Assembly: GCF_021018805.1 (NCBI RefSeq)
Contig: NC_086259.1
Span: 10,964,501-11,028,500, forward strand
Source of the DNA: Prinia subflava
Lineage: Eukaryota; Chordata; Aves; Passeriformes; Cisticolidae
Reading direction: 5' to 3'
DNA: 64,000 bases
In this document: positions 25,770 through 37,200 of the stretch, in pieces
Layout: every line of letters starts with the position of its first letter
Numbering within the stretch: position 1 is the first letter of the stretch
Program-made: the position numbers and the translations under genes
The notes under the pieces: model-generated
Seen by the model: the letters and a program-made list of their open reading frames with translations, nothing else
What the model was told of the DNA's origin: nothing
The model's database searches: none

Positions 25770-26320
25770 TAGTAGGGTTTTTCTAGCCTTTGGAAATGTA
25801 ACCCAAGACAAAAGGCCTCAATTTCTCTCACTCTTCCCTTCTAACTCTACCAGCTGAAGTACTGTTTTTCACAGGATGAATTGCTGATATTCCTGCTTAC
25901 ACAAACTAAGGGCAGCAAGAGAGCCTTCCAGTCTGTAACTGTCTTAATTCAGACAGTACCAACATTAATATTCCTAATGGTAAAGCTTTTATTTTGGTTT
26001 CTATTCCACAGCCTATTACAGATTTCTCATTCTCTAGTTACTGAAATATATCTGATGTGCCCAGCAGGTAACTTCTAAGAGTCACAGTAGGTCAAGCTTA
26101 CTTTAAAAAAAAGGAGGAAGGGTGAAAGCTGGAAAGGATAAAAACTATGAGTTTCTTACATCCTGCAGTCTTGACTTTATCCTGTGTTTCTGAGTGGGTT
26201 TTTTGGGGGCCACAGTGGCAAAGCCTGTTTATCAAAACTGTTACAAGTTTTCTTTGCTATTTTATGTGGCTCAAAAGTGACCCAGAAGGTTTTATCCTAG
26301 TGATTTGGGGTAAGTTTCTT
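25768..26320. other. non-coding spacer
   Basis: AT-rich DNA with short random open frames. Nothing recognised. Confidence 0.4.
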
Positions 26321-27088
26321 TTATCTAGATTCATTTTGGTAGCTTTCACAGATCTGCCAAAGGTCCCAGAAGACCAAAACTCTTGTGCTGAAGGAGGCAC
26401 ATGATACTCTGGTGGAGACAGAGGTGACAGTGAGGACGTGGCCAATCCTCCTCCAATTTACAGGCTGTATACCAAAGTTCTCCAACACCTGAGAGGCATG
26501 GGGAAGGCACCTGCCTTGGAGACAGAGGCAGAACCTTGGAGGTGTGAGGTGGTAGAACTGCCCAGGGGATCTCAGTTTTGCACTGGGGCTGGAATGGGCA
26601 CACAGCCACATCCCAATGTAGTCCTGGCATATAATTTTTAGCAGTTCTTTCAGCCTTACAGCATCCCCCAGCTGAAGATCTGAATCACCTGGAAGGTTTG
26701 CCAGCAACACAGTCCTGGTGCCAGACCAGATGTGTTTTAGCAGAGGAGCTGTACGTAATCTTCTCATCAATGTCACGAAGCTCATGTGGCACAGGTGAGC
26801 CATTCCCATGGAGGATGGGATTGGCTTTCTCACCTTGTTCCTTGTGGAACATCTCTGCTTAGGCCATGCCTGAGCACGCCTTCCTGGTAAGACAAGGGTG
26901 TCAGAGGGATTCAGCCAAGTCAGCTGTCTGAGGCAATCGGGAGAAGGAGTCACTGATGCCATGCTAAGGAGAATTTTAGGGGGTGCTAAAGGGAGCCCTG
27001 CTGGAGTTGTGCCCTTCTTGAGTGACTGTGTGCTTAATAGAGATCCTAAGCCAGAGCAGGATTTAAATCTCCCAAGCTTGAGGCCCAA
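26321..27088 (-). other. unexplained 255-codon open reading frame in the gene desert
   Basis: This is the longest open frame outside the GC-rich IRX3 region. It starts at an ATG at 27088 and ends near 26321. With local GC near 48%, an open run of this size is unusual but possible by chance. The translation has no domain, signal peptide or transmembrane segment that I recognise, is rich in Leu, Ser and Arg, and shows no repetitive pattern. No promoter or poly(A) signal stands out around it. It could be a decayed transposon or retrocopy, a lineage-specific gene or chance. I do not call it a gene. Confidence 0.15.
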
Positions 27089-27741
27089 AGTAGCAGAGCA
27101 GGGTCAGTCTTCCATGACGAACAGCCTGAAGAGGAGGAGAAATATGTCCAGTCTTGGATAAGACACACTGATCTTTGGAGTGCTTTCATGAGGTGGATGA
27201 GGTGTGCATTTCAACCCTTTCAGTCAAGCAGATGCCACATCTTGAGACTCCCTTACCTAGCAGGTATATCTTATTCTAGTGGGAGTTTACTTTGTTCTTT
27301 GTCTTCAACACAGTACTGGGGGAAAGGAGTGAAAGACAAAGAATGGCTCACCTTAATTTAGCCTGGATTGTTGTTACAATTTTATTTGGCTCTCCAGGCT
27401 AACTGAGTTTGTGGTCCTCATCTTGAAGTATGGAAAAACAGCTATTATTTAATGCAAATTAAACTTCCAGCAGTGAGCAGAAAAGACTACAGAGGTCTAT
27501 TTTCTCACCTGTAGCTCCACTAAAGCATGACTGCTTCTCTCACCCCTAACTTACAGCTAAAATCCATGAGGTATTGTAGGTGTGGCTGTGCTGATGCTGG
27601 TGTATCTCCTGGGATGGAATGAGGGCTGGGAATGTCAGTATCATCCACCCCTCACCACTGTTTTTATTATTGTCAAAAGGTCCTAGAGGAGACCAGGGCC
27701 CCAGCACATCAGACAAAAAGGTAACTAGAGGTTGGCTCCTT

Positions 27742-27885
27742 GTATGAAGAACTTGTGCTCTAAAGAGGCAAGACAGGCAAAGAAGAGAAACAGAACAGTG
27801 GAATGATTTATCCGGGGTCACGGGGCGGGTCAGTGGCACAGCTAAGATCACAGCCTGTGCCTCGTGGTTTCTGCCAAGACATCAC
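27742..27885 (-). mobile_element. MIR-like SINE relic, antisense orientation
   Basis: The plus-strand text 'aaagaggcaagacaggcaaag', then 'gaatgatttatccggggtcac', 'cagtggcacagctaagatcac', matches the reverse-complement MIR order ('gaggaaactgaggcacagag..tgacttgcccaaggtcacacagctagtcagtggcagagc..gat'). It is more diverged and shorter than the copy near 8.8 kb. An old MIR is the best explanation, but it is not certain. Confidence 0.5.
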
Positions 27886-29328
27886 GTAGAACATGTCCAC
27901 ACAAAGGAATGTTTTAGATGTACATGTGGAAATTGCAGGAGTTCGCTAGTATTGGAAATATTTCCATTTAGAACAGGAGTGTTAAAGATTAACCTTCTTT
28001 TCTGCTGTCATTCAATTCCTGCCTCAGTATCTTTGAAAACCTTGTACAATCCACCAGCTCTTCATGTTGGGGCTTTCCTCTGCTTGTTAATGACACCAGG
28101 GCTTCCACAGGGTAGCAACCTCTTATGATAGCAACCTTTTATTTGCCCACATCTTCAGTGAGATGACAGACAATGGGAGGAAGTCAGATACGTTTAAAAT
28201 ATACTTAGTTTTAACAGCACTGAGACACTTAACTTGTCAGCAATCCGATAATTAATCAGATTAATGGACTCTAATAAATCCACTGCATTCTTAGTACAAT
28301 TGCCTGGTTAATATTTCATGCATACAGAACAGGGTTTCTCCTGAGCGATGAGAATTTCAATATAAAACTAAAACTGAGAAGTAATCCTTAGCTTACTGTG
28401 CTACCACACCTTGCATGCAAGAATGTTGATCATTGCCTGTGTAGGAGCATAATTTAATTATATTTTCTCACTTCTGAGCTTAATGCTATTGAAGGAAATC
28501 TACCAGCATTTAATTAAAGACTAAATACAGTCAGTCTTTCTATCTGGTTTGGTACCCACTTAGAAATACATCTGATACCTAGACCTCAAAAAGGATACTG
28601 GAGGTAACAGCATTAGAGAAGGTTTTGTAAGAGAATGGGAATCTAATTTGTATCTGGAAATTAAATTTATATTTGGGATTTTAAAAAACCATTTAAGATA
28701 TATTGAACACCCATCTGGGTTAGAAAGTAATGGATATAAGTCATCCAGTTAGGTCTTTAGCTTTCTAGGGGAAATAATTTTTTCAAAATATTTTTTAAAG
28801 TCTTAGATTTAGATTTTAGATTTGGATTTTAGTCCTGAGTGCTTCCAACCCTTAAAACAAATTGCAATGAAGCAAAACCAATTCATACTGCAGGATTTTC
28901 ATATTAACCTCATGTACAACTTGACATTTCTGGTTGAGCAATGCTATATTCTACATACAGAATTTAATTATGATATTCTACTTTATAAACTGAATTTTGT
29001 AAAATTTAATTTTTCAAGAGGAAGCTGAGAAAAAGTAACATTGAGTTCTGACTCCTAAAAAGAAGGCAGGTCCAATGCAAATCATATGAAAGTGAGTAAA
29101 GAATTAAATCATTTCAGTTAATTTTAGATCAGGTCTGGAGATCAGTGTGTTCAGAATAGAACACCACAGCAGTCACTAATGTCAAAGTCAGGGTGGCATT
29201 TTCCCCTTGAGTGGGGATCATGAACAAACGGAATTAACAGAGGCTTTAATATTGATTTAAGAAGGTGCAGGCAGGGGCTCTAAGGACTGCTTAATGTTAA
29301 GCACAGGCATAAGTGCTCTCCAGGAGAC

Positions 29329-29348
29329 TTTTTTTTTTTTTTTTTTTT
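29329..29348. repeat. poly(T) tract, 20 bases
   Basis: An uninterrupted run of T. No adjacent element is recognised. Confidence 0.9.
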
Positions 29349-32300
29349 ACATCAGACACTATGTAAGTCAAAGGGAAAAGCATATTTGTATCTGTGTGGG
29401 AATGAACTTTTTCAATAATAAAAGCAAAGGTTGTGAAATGCCTAGTTGTGTGAGACCCCTGAAGTGAAGCAAATAATCTGTAACCTTTTTAGAGGTTAAA
29501 TTAAACTTAATTATAACCTGTTTTTTACTTCAGCATTGTCATACTGAAAGCTGCTTGTACACTTTTATGCATTTGTCTTGTTCTGTAATTCATGTGGTTG
29601 GGATTGTTACCTGGAGTGTAAGCTTGCTTTCCTGCTGAGGGAAGGCTCATGGGAGCTTTTAGAGCAGAAATAATAAATAACTGACTTCTCCTAAGGAGCC
29701 ATTAAACTTTTTCCATGTTCTATGAAGTAAACAGGCATTGTACCCAGAAACGTAAAGTCTCTGTCAAGTTTGTATGTGTGTATGTCTTTAATTACGGTAT
29801 ATATTTCCTCTGGCATGATTTATTAGTTTCCGTTGTAGTTCTGTCACAGAGTTTACTTGCCATTTCAATCTGAAGTAGCCATTACATTTCATTTTTTTTC
29901 CCCTTCTCTTGGCAAGAAGTAAATCTATACTATTTGCTGATTTGTTTATTACTGTCTGGAAACTTAACCCTGCTCAAAGTCAGAGATTTCAAATATGTCA
30001 GATCACCTTGAAGCTACTTTACTACAGCTACATGGGTGACGTTATACGTGTGCAGAGAAATTCATTTCAACTACTACAAATGAGTCCCTTAGTAATACCC
30101 AGGAGTCATAATGTGTGTGACATAATGAACCCTCCCAGATTACAGCCCACACTAATTAGATCAGTTATTGCTACATTCCAGTCCCTGGAACACTTTGCTT
30201 AAAGCAGGAGTTACCTGTAATGAAAAGACAGAGGGCTGAGGGGCAGCAGCCCTGTCCCCCTCCACCTGTGCTCCGGTGCCACCAGCTCCTTCCTGCTGTG
30301 TCCCCAGCCACACCAGCCACCCCCAGGGAGGGAGCTAATGTCACCTGAAAGGCACAGTGATCCCCTCGGGAAAGGACCTATGGAATGAAACATCTAGAAG
30401 GTTTTCCTGGTTTTACTGCCATTTACATTTATTCTGCAGCTACTTCTCCATGTAGTAACTTTTGTCTCTTCAATGTGTCCTTGATTCCTTTTTAAGAGTC
30501 CAGAGATTCTTTTTCTTAGTAGTATTCCTTTATTGTAATTCACACAAGGGATGATATTTACTCTTGCTCCCTAGTCTTTGAACTCTCTCCTGCTCATGCA
30601 GAAAAGGAAAAAATAACCAAGCTGGGACAATGTTTCAAACCAAAAAGCAAGCACACGAATCTTGCTGGGGAGAAGCTGTTCTGGACTCTGTGCCTAAGCA
30701 AACTGCTGTCAGTAATCTTGCTGAGGATAGATGTCAATTGTTCATTTATTTAGATGTGGGTTGGCTAACTTGCTTTTTCACCATGGTGATTGGTACAAAT
30801 CTATAAACAGTGCAAACTGTTTTGTTAATTAGTTGATATTGCTGAATTGGGAAGGGAAGCAGAGGAAACATAAATATTTTTTCACAAATAAGATTCTACC
30901 AAGATTTTTTTTTAAAAAAAGAATAATCCCAGTGCAAATTATGAGAAATGCTACATACATGTTTTGAAATACAGCTACAATGCCAGTGATGGGAATTGTG
31001 GCAACGTTACACTCGGTTTTTCCTTAGCTTGTTTTTATCAGAAGTTTTTCTAAATGTCAGGTCCCCTGTTCTATGCTGAAACTGTTTGATTTTGACTTCC
31101 CTCTCACTGAAGGTGCAGAGGATCAGCATCAAGCAGGACCAGTGTGGTCTCAGCATTTGGGTGAGGGGCACTGGGAGCCCTGGTCCATGCAGCTGGCTGC
31201 TCCAGAGGCACTGCTGTGGGACACCACAGCACCCTCCTGAAACGGCCTGGGCTGGGAACTGCCTTGTTCTGCCTTCCACAGGGCTGTGATCCTGCCTTGT
31301 GCTGCTCTGCCAGGTACCTGGGGCTCAGACCAGCTACCCTGGGAGCAGAAAAATCAGCCAGAAACATCTGATCATGGAGGGGCTCGACTGCTAACCATGC
31401 ACTCCCACGGGGAAGAGACCCTGACAGAAATCCTGTCACTGTTACAGGTGGGACCAGTGTCATTCAAAACTGAAATGTTCTTCAGAAATGGTCCCACTTT
31501 CTGAAAAAGGCCAAGCAGGCTTGATTCTTGGTTTGGGCTCCTTTGCTCTTGCCTCACATTCATGTGTCTGTGTGATGAAAGTGTTGTAATTCAAACTCGG
31601 TAACTCATCGCTTTGTCAGGAGACAGGAGCCCCACGAGCTTGGCTGTGAGCTGATTGCATCTGCCTGGCAAAATTACTGAGACTCTGCTGGCTGCCCCCC
31701 CAAAGCCTGGACTACAAATTATCTGGAATTCCCCCTGCACCCACTCATTTCCCAGCTGAAGATTTCTGTGTCTGCCCTCCTCCCTGCAGCTGGGAGTAAG
31801 GTGCTCATTTTGCTTTAGGAAGGTATTGTGCACAGAGGACACAGCTTTTTCTCCCCTCTCTTGTCATGAGATCCCTTTAACTTCTCTTTAGGCATTTCTT
31901 CTTTTTTTAAATTTTGTTTTTAAATTTAATGACACTTTTTCATCACTCTTTGCTCAACATATTGAGTGCATCTGGAGAGGAAGGGGTAGCTGGCACATAA
32001 AGAACTTTCTTTTCTTTTGATTTTATTTACCTCCTGAAACCCCTGCTAGTTTTTGCAGACCATTCCATGGCCAACCTCTAAACATTCTGTTGAACAGAGG
32101 GTTCCTTGCTTTTAAACATTTGACTACAGGGAGGTGTGTTCTTGTTACCAGAAGAGGTCAGGAATCCCTGCGGACAATTTAATCGTGATCTTATGATTTT
32201 GTTCAAAATTTACTCTGCAAGCAACTGTGGCTTCACTTTTGTATTTTTGATTTGTAGGTGAAAATAGCTCTACCTGTTACTACTTGACACAGGAACTGTT

Positions 32301-32536
32301 TTGCTGGGCAAACACTGCTGAGTGTTATGTCCAAGCAGCCGAAGCAAGGCCATTGCACAGGTTTGTTCCATTTTTCCAATAGCTGTTGTAAAATAACTAG
32401 CAAAGAACCTGCAATACTTAATGAGCCTGACAGACAGGGAAAGGTCAAAAACAAGCAGGAGACCTGTTCTAACTCATTCCTCCTGGACTTATGACTTGTT
32501 TCTTAGACCAAACAGTACTTTTCTTTTATTAAACAC

Positions 32537-32568
32537 AAAAAAAAAAAAAAAAAGGAGGAAAAAAAAAA
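32537..32568. repeat. A-rich tract
   Basis: Seventeen A, then 'ggagg', then ten more A. Simple repeat. Confidence 0.9.
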
Positions 32569-33230
32569 GAATTAAGAGATGACAGGCTGAAACTGCCTAC
32601 TTTCCTTTCAGTGTCAGAAGGCATAAATAGTTTAAGTTTGCAGTGGTTTCTGATTGAATATCCTTTTGAAGTAATGATAGCTATAATTTAAAGCAACAGT
32701 TACCATATTTTCTTCTCTTTGTGACATTCTTTGATGCCCTAAGTATAAATCTGTTTAAAATAGCTAAAGCCATGCCTGGGTATATTACCAGGATTTTTGG
32801 AGGTTCTGCCTCTAATTGCCATCATATGTACCCAATATCACAAACATAACTGCCTAATGACAATGTTGCTGCAAATACTTTCTTAACATAAGAAGAAAGG
32901 TATTTTCAGAGGTACACATTAAGTTTAAATTGTTTGCTAAGACTAAAACTTTTGCAAAGAAATTAGCATAAATACTATTCCAGGCCTGCTTGGCCCCAGA
33001 CGTGTATTCAGCTGTTAAGGGGTATTATATTATAATCTAGTACAGCATCAGAAAATTGCTGCCTTTCAGGGACAATTACAAAAATATTTGAGTATAAAAC
33101 AATTGCAAACTTTGTCATTGCTTCACACAAGCATGTATATACTCAATCAAGTAGATTTGTTTCCCCCAAAACATTAGATGCAACTCTAAAAAAATATATG
33201 CAGTTTGGGGATAAATGGAGGTTCATTGGC

Positions 33231-33278
33231 ATCTTTCTCTATCTGTTAGTTTTATTAAATCTTTCTCTATCTGTTAGT
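33231..33278 (+). repeat. tandem duplication, 28-bp period
   Basis: 'atctttctctatctgttagt' occurs exactly twice, at 33231 and 33259. The copies are identical, so the duplication is probably recent. Confidence 0.85.
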
Positions 33279-33529
33279 CTGTTAAACAGTTCCTAGTTTC
33301 CATTCTGCTGCAGTTAGAAGAAAAGTTGAGCCTCTGAATATATTCACCTTGAGAGCATCTCACTATTATCCTGGTGCATTGTGTAAAATAATGGAAAAAC
33401 ACAATGAATTAAAAATTAAATGTTTTAATTGATTTATCCAGTATTTTCTGTTTAAATATAAGCCTTTAATTACTTGAATGAATTGCCACGTTTCTTTTTT
33501 GGCATAAGGGAATAGAAATTATTTCAATA

Positions 33530-33630
33530 AAATTAAAAAAGAAAACCAACAAAAAACAAACCAAAACCAAATAAACAAACAAACAAACATCCACAAATGA
33601 ACAGAGAAAACAAAACAAAAAAGCAAACCA
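33530..33630. repeat. A-rich (CAAA)n-like low-complexity tract
   Basis: Repeated aaac/caaa/aacc words over about 100 bases, including a 'caaacaaacaaacaaac' run near 33573. Confidence 0.85.
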
Positions 33631-35881
33631 CAGAGACACCTCTTTGGGGACCAGGCAAGGATTACTAGATCAGAGAGTATTTGTATGGCTGGGAAGGAAG
33701 CTGGACAGATGGTAAAAGGGAACAGGAGAGATGATATAAATTATGATAATGTTGTAAGGCCCATCCAGGTGGGTGTCATAGCCAACTGCAGTTTTTGCAG
33801 TTTATTGGTGAATATACTTTCTCTGGTCCTGTGTTCTTCCTTGCAGTCAAGACCACAAAACCCTGCTTGCCTCACTTGCTAGGACTTACTCTGCATTTTT
33901 ATCACCTGATGCTGTCTCCTAATTACATGGAGTTCAGCTCTGTGATAGCTCTGCTGACTTCCAAAGTAAATGTATAACTTTATAAACAAGGTAGGCTGGA
34001 AGCACAAGTGATCTTGCTGCAGCAGCAGGATACTTCTTGGCAAGGGCCAGCCAGTTCCTTTGACTTCCTTGATAACTAAAATACAAGACAATTTGCAGTG
34101 GTGTCACTGTAATTCTCACAAGCACTCCAGATCTCCAGTGCCTCTCAGCCTCATTTATAAGAGAGTAACAGCAGAATGACACTCCAGGTTGATTTGGTAG
34201 TGTAATGAGGAATTGTCATGCATGGCAGTGGAGGAGTTGGCTTGTACTTCTAGAGTATAAAATTACTGATAAGCCATTCTCCCTTTTCCCAGCTCTCAGA
34301 TGGAACTGAGATATGGAGGGATGAGGTTTCAGCTTTGTGGCTCTGTTCCTGTACTCTGGCCTTTCACAGTATGCAAACTCATGATCTTGCCACTCAGGGA
34401 GTTGATTTCTTCAGAAGTTCTTCAAAGATTCAAAGTGCAGATAGGACAGTGTACCAAGTCCTGCACCTGAGCTCATTGCAGACACACTCAGATCAGTGGA
34501 TGGGAAAGTCTCTAATGTCTTTGTTTGCTTCCAAAAGGCATTTTCCTCAATCTGATGCAATGAGTCAAGAACTGACTTTGGTGTTTAGACAAGAAATCTT
34601 TCACCCAACTCTTAAAACTCCATTTGAAGGGAGTCAATCATCACTTCTGCCAACAGCAAGGTAAGGTGTCAGCTTTGAGATTGCAGGCATCCATGGGCAG
34701 GTTTTGGTGTTTCCTGGCACCTTCTGGATCTATCTTGAGAAGGCAGTGGAGAGAACTGTGATAGCCAAGACTTCATGTTAGAGACAATCTGGCAGTCTAA
34801 CTGTGAACTGAGGTTTGCTGATGACCTGCCCCTCCACGGCACCAGTAAATAATTTAGGCTACCCATCTGTGAAGGAGAGAACTGAGTAGGACTTTAAGAA
34901 ACAACAAGGTGTGTGATGCAGACTCTTATGCTAATGGGAAAGCCTTTCTGCATGGGAAAACAGAGGAGTCAAGAAGACCATTTTATTAATCTCTTGTATA
35001 AATTATATTGTACAGCACACATTTCTAGTATCTAAGAATGAGATTCTGAAACGGCAAAATTAGAGTGATAAATTTACTATTTATCAGTATCAGTCCAAAT
35101 CCAATTCGGTGTGTCCTAAAGGAGTATGTTGAAGATGTGACTGCAGTAAAATTGAGTATTTTGATGCCAAAAACTGTGGAGGACATGAAACTGCTGGGAA
35201 TCACTGATGACTGTGTGTACCCTCTCCCTCTAAACAGATATTTAATTCTTCTTTGAGTAAGTAGATAGAATAGATTGAGAAACTTGTACAGTTTTGGGGA
35301 GGCAGTTGTTGTGCCTGTCCAGATGCAGTGCTCTGTACCATGTTTGGGGCAGTGGACATTCCCTGAAGTTACATACTGCAGCTGTCATGCTAGCAGAAGT
35401 CTGTTTATCTCTTTATGATCACAACTGGAAACAAATGTTCTCAAATTCTACATGCTAAAAAAAAAAAAACACTTGGGATTTTCATGGTTAAAATTTGTGG
35501 GCAATAATAGAGAGAAACAGAAAGAAAAGTACTGTGAGAGTCTAGCAGAAGCCTGTGCCTGGGTTAACTGCTAATCCATGCCCAGGAGCCTCCAGTCCAG
35601 TGAGACACAGCCCTGCCCCTTTTTGTTCAGGAAACATGTTTCTCAGCTGTTATTGCAGAGGCTGGATGGTGATTTTGTTGAAGGCAACGGGAAGCGTATC
35701 TTCAATGGATCAGAATCTGTCCTTACTTCTGCTGCAGGCTAAATGGGAAATTATCTTTTTTTTTTTCATATTCCTGAAAGTACTCAAACCAGCATTGTAT
35801 GGGTTTCCTCCTGATTTCCTTTTGTTCCTATTCAAACATCTGTCTGAAGTAGTGCATTACATACTAATTTGGTTGGAGCTC

Positions 35882-35898
35882 TTTTTTTTTTTTTTTTT
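35882..35898. repeat. poly(T) tract, 17 bases
   Basis: A run of T followed by 'gcatggttgg'. Simple repeat. Confidence 0.9.
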
Positions 35899-35990
35899 GC
35901 ATGGTTGGGTGTGATTACAGTCTTACACTTCATTTTCATTAATTTGCTTCATTTATTTGCCTTTGATCTTTTATTGAGCCTTACAGTATC

Positions 35991-36223
35991 TGTGCGTGCG
36001 AGAGCGAACATGTGTGCGCGCACGCAAACGGGAAATTTCTGCATTTATTTGTCTTTGGCCCGAGCGCTCTCTCAGTGGTGCTGGCAGCAGGGCTCTTGGG
36101 TTGCAGCTGGTGCTTCTCGATGCGCCTCTGCTCGCTGCCCGCCACGAGCCAGCAGTGTCCCACCCCAGCAGGGCACTGCCACCCGCCCTGGCCACCCACC
36201 TGCCCTTGCCCCCGGCGGGTTGG
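35991..36223. other. GC-rich flank of the minisatellite
   Basis: GC content rises abruptly at about 35990. Positions 35992-36025 alternate purine and pyrimidine with CG and TG steps ('gtgtgcgcgcacgc' near 36010), which favours Z-DNA. The following 200 bases are GC-rich and may be the degraded outer part of the adjacent repeat or retroelement insertion. No gene seen. Confidence 0.35.
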
Positions 36224-36427
36224 TGTGAGAGCAGCAGGTGAGGGCCAGGCCGCCCGGCGCGGTGCTGGGGTCAGTGTGAGAGCAGCAGGTGAGGGCCAGG
36301 ACACCCTGCGCGGTGCTGGGGTCACAAGGAGAGCAGCAGGTGAGGGCCAGGCTGCCCCACACGGTGCTGGGGTTGGTGTGAGAGCAGTAGGTGAGGGCCA
36401 GGCCGCCCGGCGCGGTGCCGGAGCTCT
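36224..36427 (+). repeat. 51-bp minisatellite, four copies
   Basis: Four adjacent units start at 36224, 36275, 36326 and 36377, with an exact 51-bp period. Each holds 'gagagcag(c/t)aggtgagggc' in its first half and a 'gcgcggtgctgggg'-like block at its end. Copies 1 and 4 are the most alike; copy 3 is the most diverged. The period is a multiple of three, so an open frame passes through all four units on both strands, but this is a consequence of the repeat and not evidence of a gene. Every unit contains 'CAG/TAG GTGAGG', a strong splice-donor match on the plus strand. Confidence 0.95.
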
Positions 36428-36500
36428 TCAGTCCCGCCAGCCCCCGGCACCGCCGCCAAGAGCGGCTCACCCCAGCCAGCCACGCCAGCCAGGGTGAGGC

Positions 36501-37200
36501 TGTAGGGCACAACTGCTCTGCAGCACAGGGGGAATGCTCCGAGGGCAGGGACAGCGAACAGGGAGAGGTCTTCTGTGTGACCTCCAAAGGTGTCTATTCC
36601 CAGCAGGGCCAGGGACAGAAAAACACAAAACCGGGGCTCGCAGAGGCTTATAAGCGGGGGAGGCCTTGGGAGAGGACACAATTTCCAACCAATAAGGGTT
36701 ACATGGGGGAGGAATATAAGGTGGAGAGTAAAATACATAAACCAATGAAGGAACGCAAGGGGAGGGAACAGACTAAACTAACCACTAGGGCATTGAAGAT
36801 CAAGGGATTGATAGGGAACAGTCTGGAAGAAAGGGCTGGGTTAGGGAGGCATTGACAATTCTGCAGGAGGCAGGAAGGGCAGGTCTTGGACAAGATGGAT
36901 AACTAGGGGAAAGCATACAACTTGGATTGAACTAACAATACAGGGGGGACAGAACAAACCATTAGGGATAAAAACACCACAACGACCACCCAGGTATTCC
37001 CTGGGGGACACCAAAGCCCTCCGTGGAGCAGTGCTGCCCTGTGCCACTCGCTGCTGCTCCGGCTCATGGGCGTGGAGTGGGATGCTCTGGGAAGAGGCTG
37101 CGGACTGAATTTCCACACTGGCACTTGTTCCGTGTTTCTGTAGGGGAGCCTGCAGCTCAGACATTCCCCGTAATGCTCTCTTAGTAGTCTTCAGTCTACA
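36501..37200 (-). mobile_element. probable endogenous retrovirus LTR, solo or 5' remnant
   Basis: This 700-bp block begins 'tgtag' at 36501 and ends 'ctaca' at 37200, the inverted TG...CA ends expected of an LTR. Read on the minus strand it has LTR-like order: a long U3-like part with two ATTGG (inverted CCAAT) boxes (plus-strand 'aaccaataa' near 36688 and 'aaccaatga' near 36741), then a TATA-like 'gcttataagc' at about 36646-36655, then roughly 145 bp of R-U5-like sequence. I see no clear target-site duplication, no AATAAA in the R part and no gag, pol or env reading frame next to it. Orientation is inferred from the promoter-like order. It is non-coding as it stands. Confidence 0.55.

Larger units (their letters stand above)
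27886..35990. other. gene-free stretch
   Basis: About 8 kb without a recognisable gene. Positions 28170-28420 are repeat-free and rich in TAAT/ATTA motifs ('ccgataattaatcagatta' near 28246), so a candidate regulatory stretch. Positions 31100-31500 are GC-richer and carry overlapping short open frames on both strands, which looks compositional. Simple repeats are listed separately. Confidence 0.4.
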
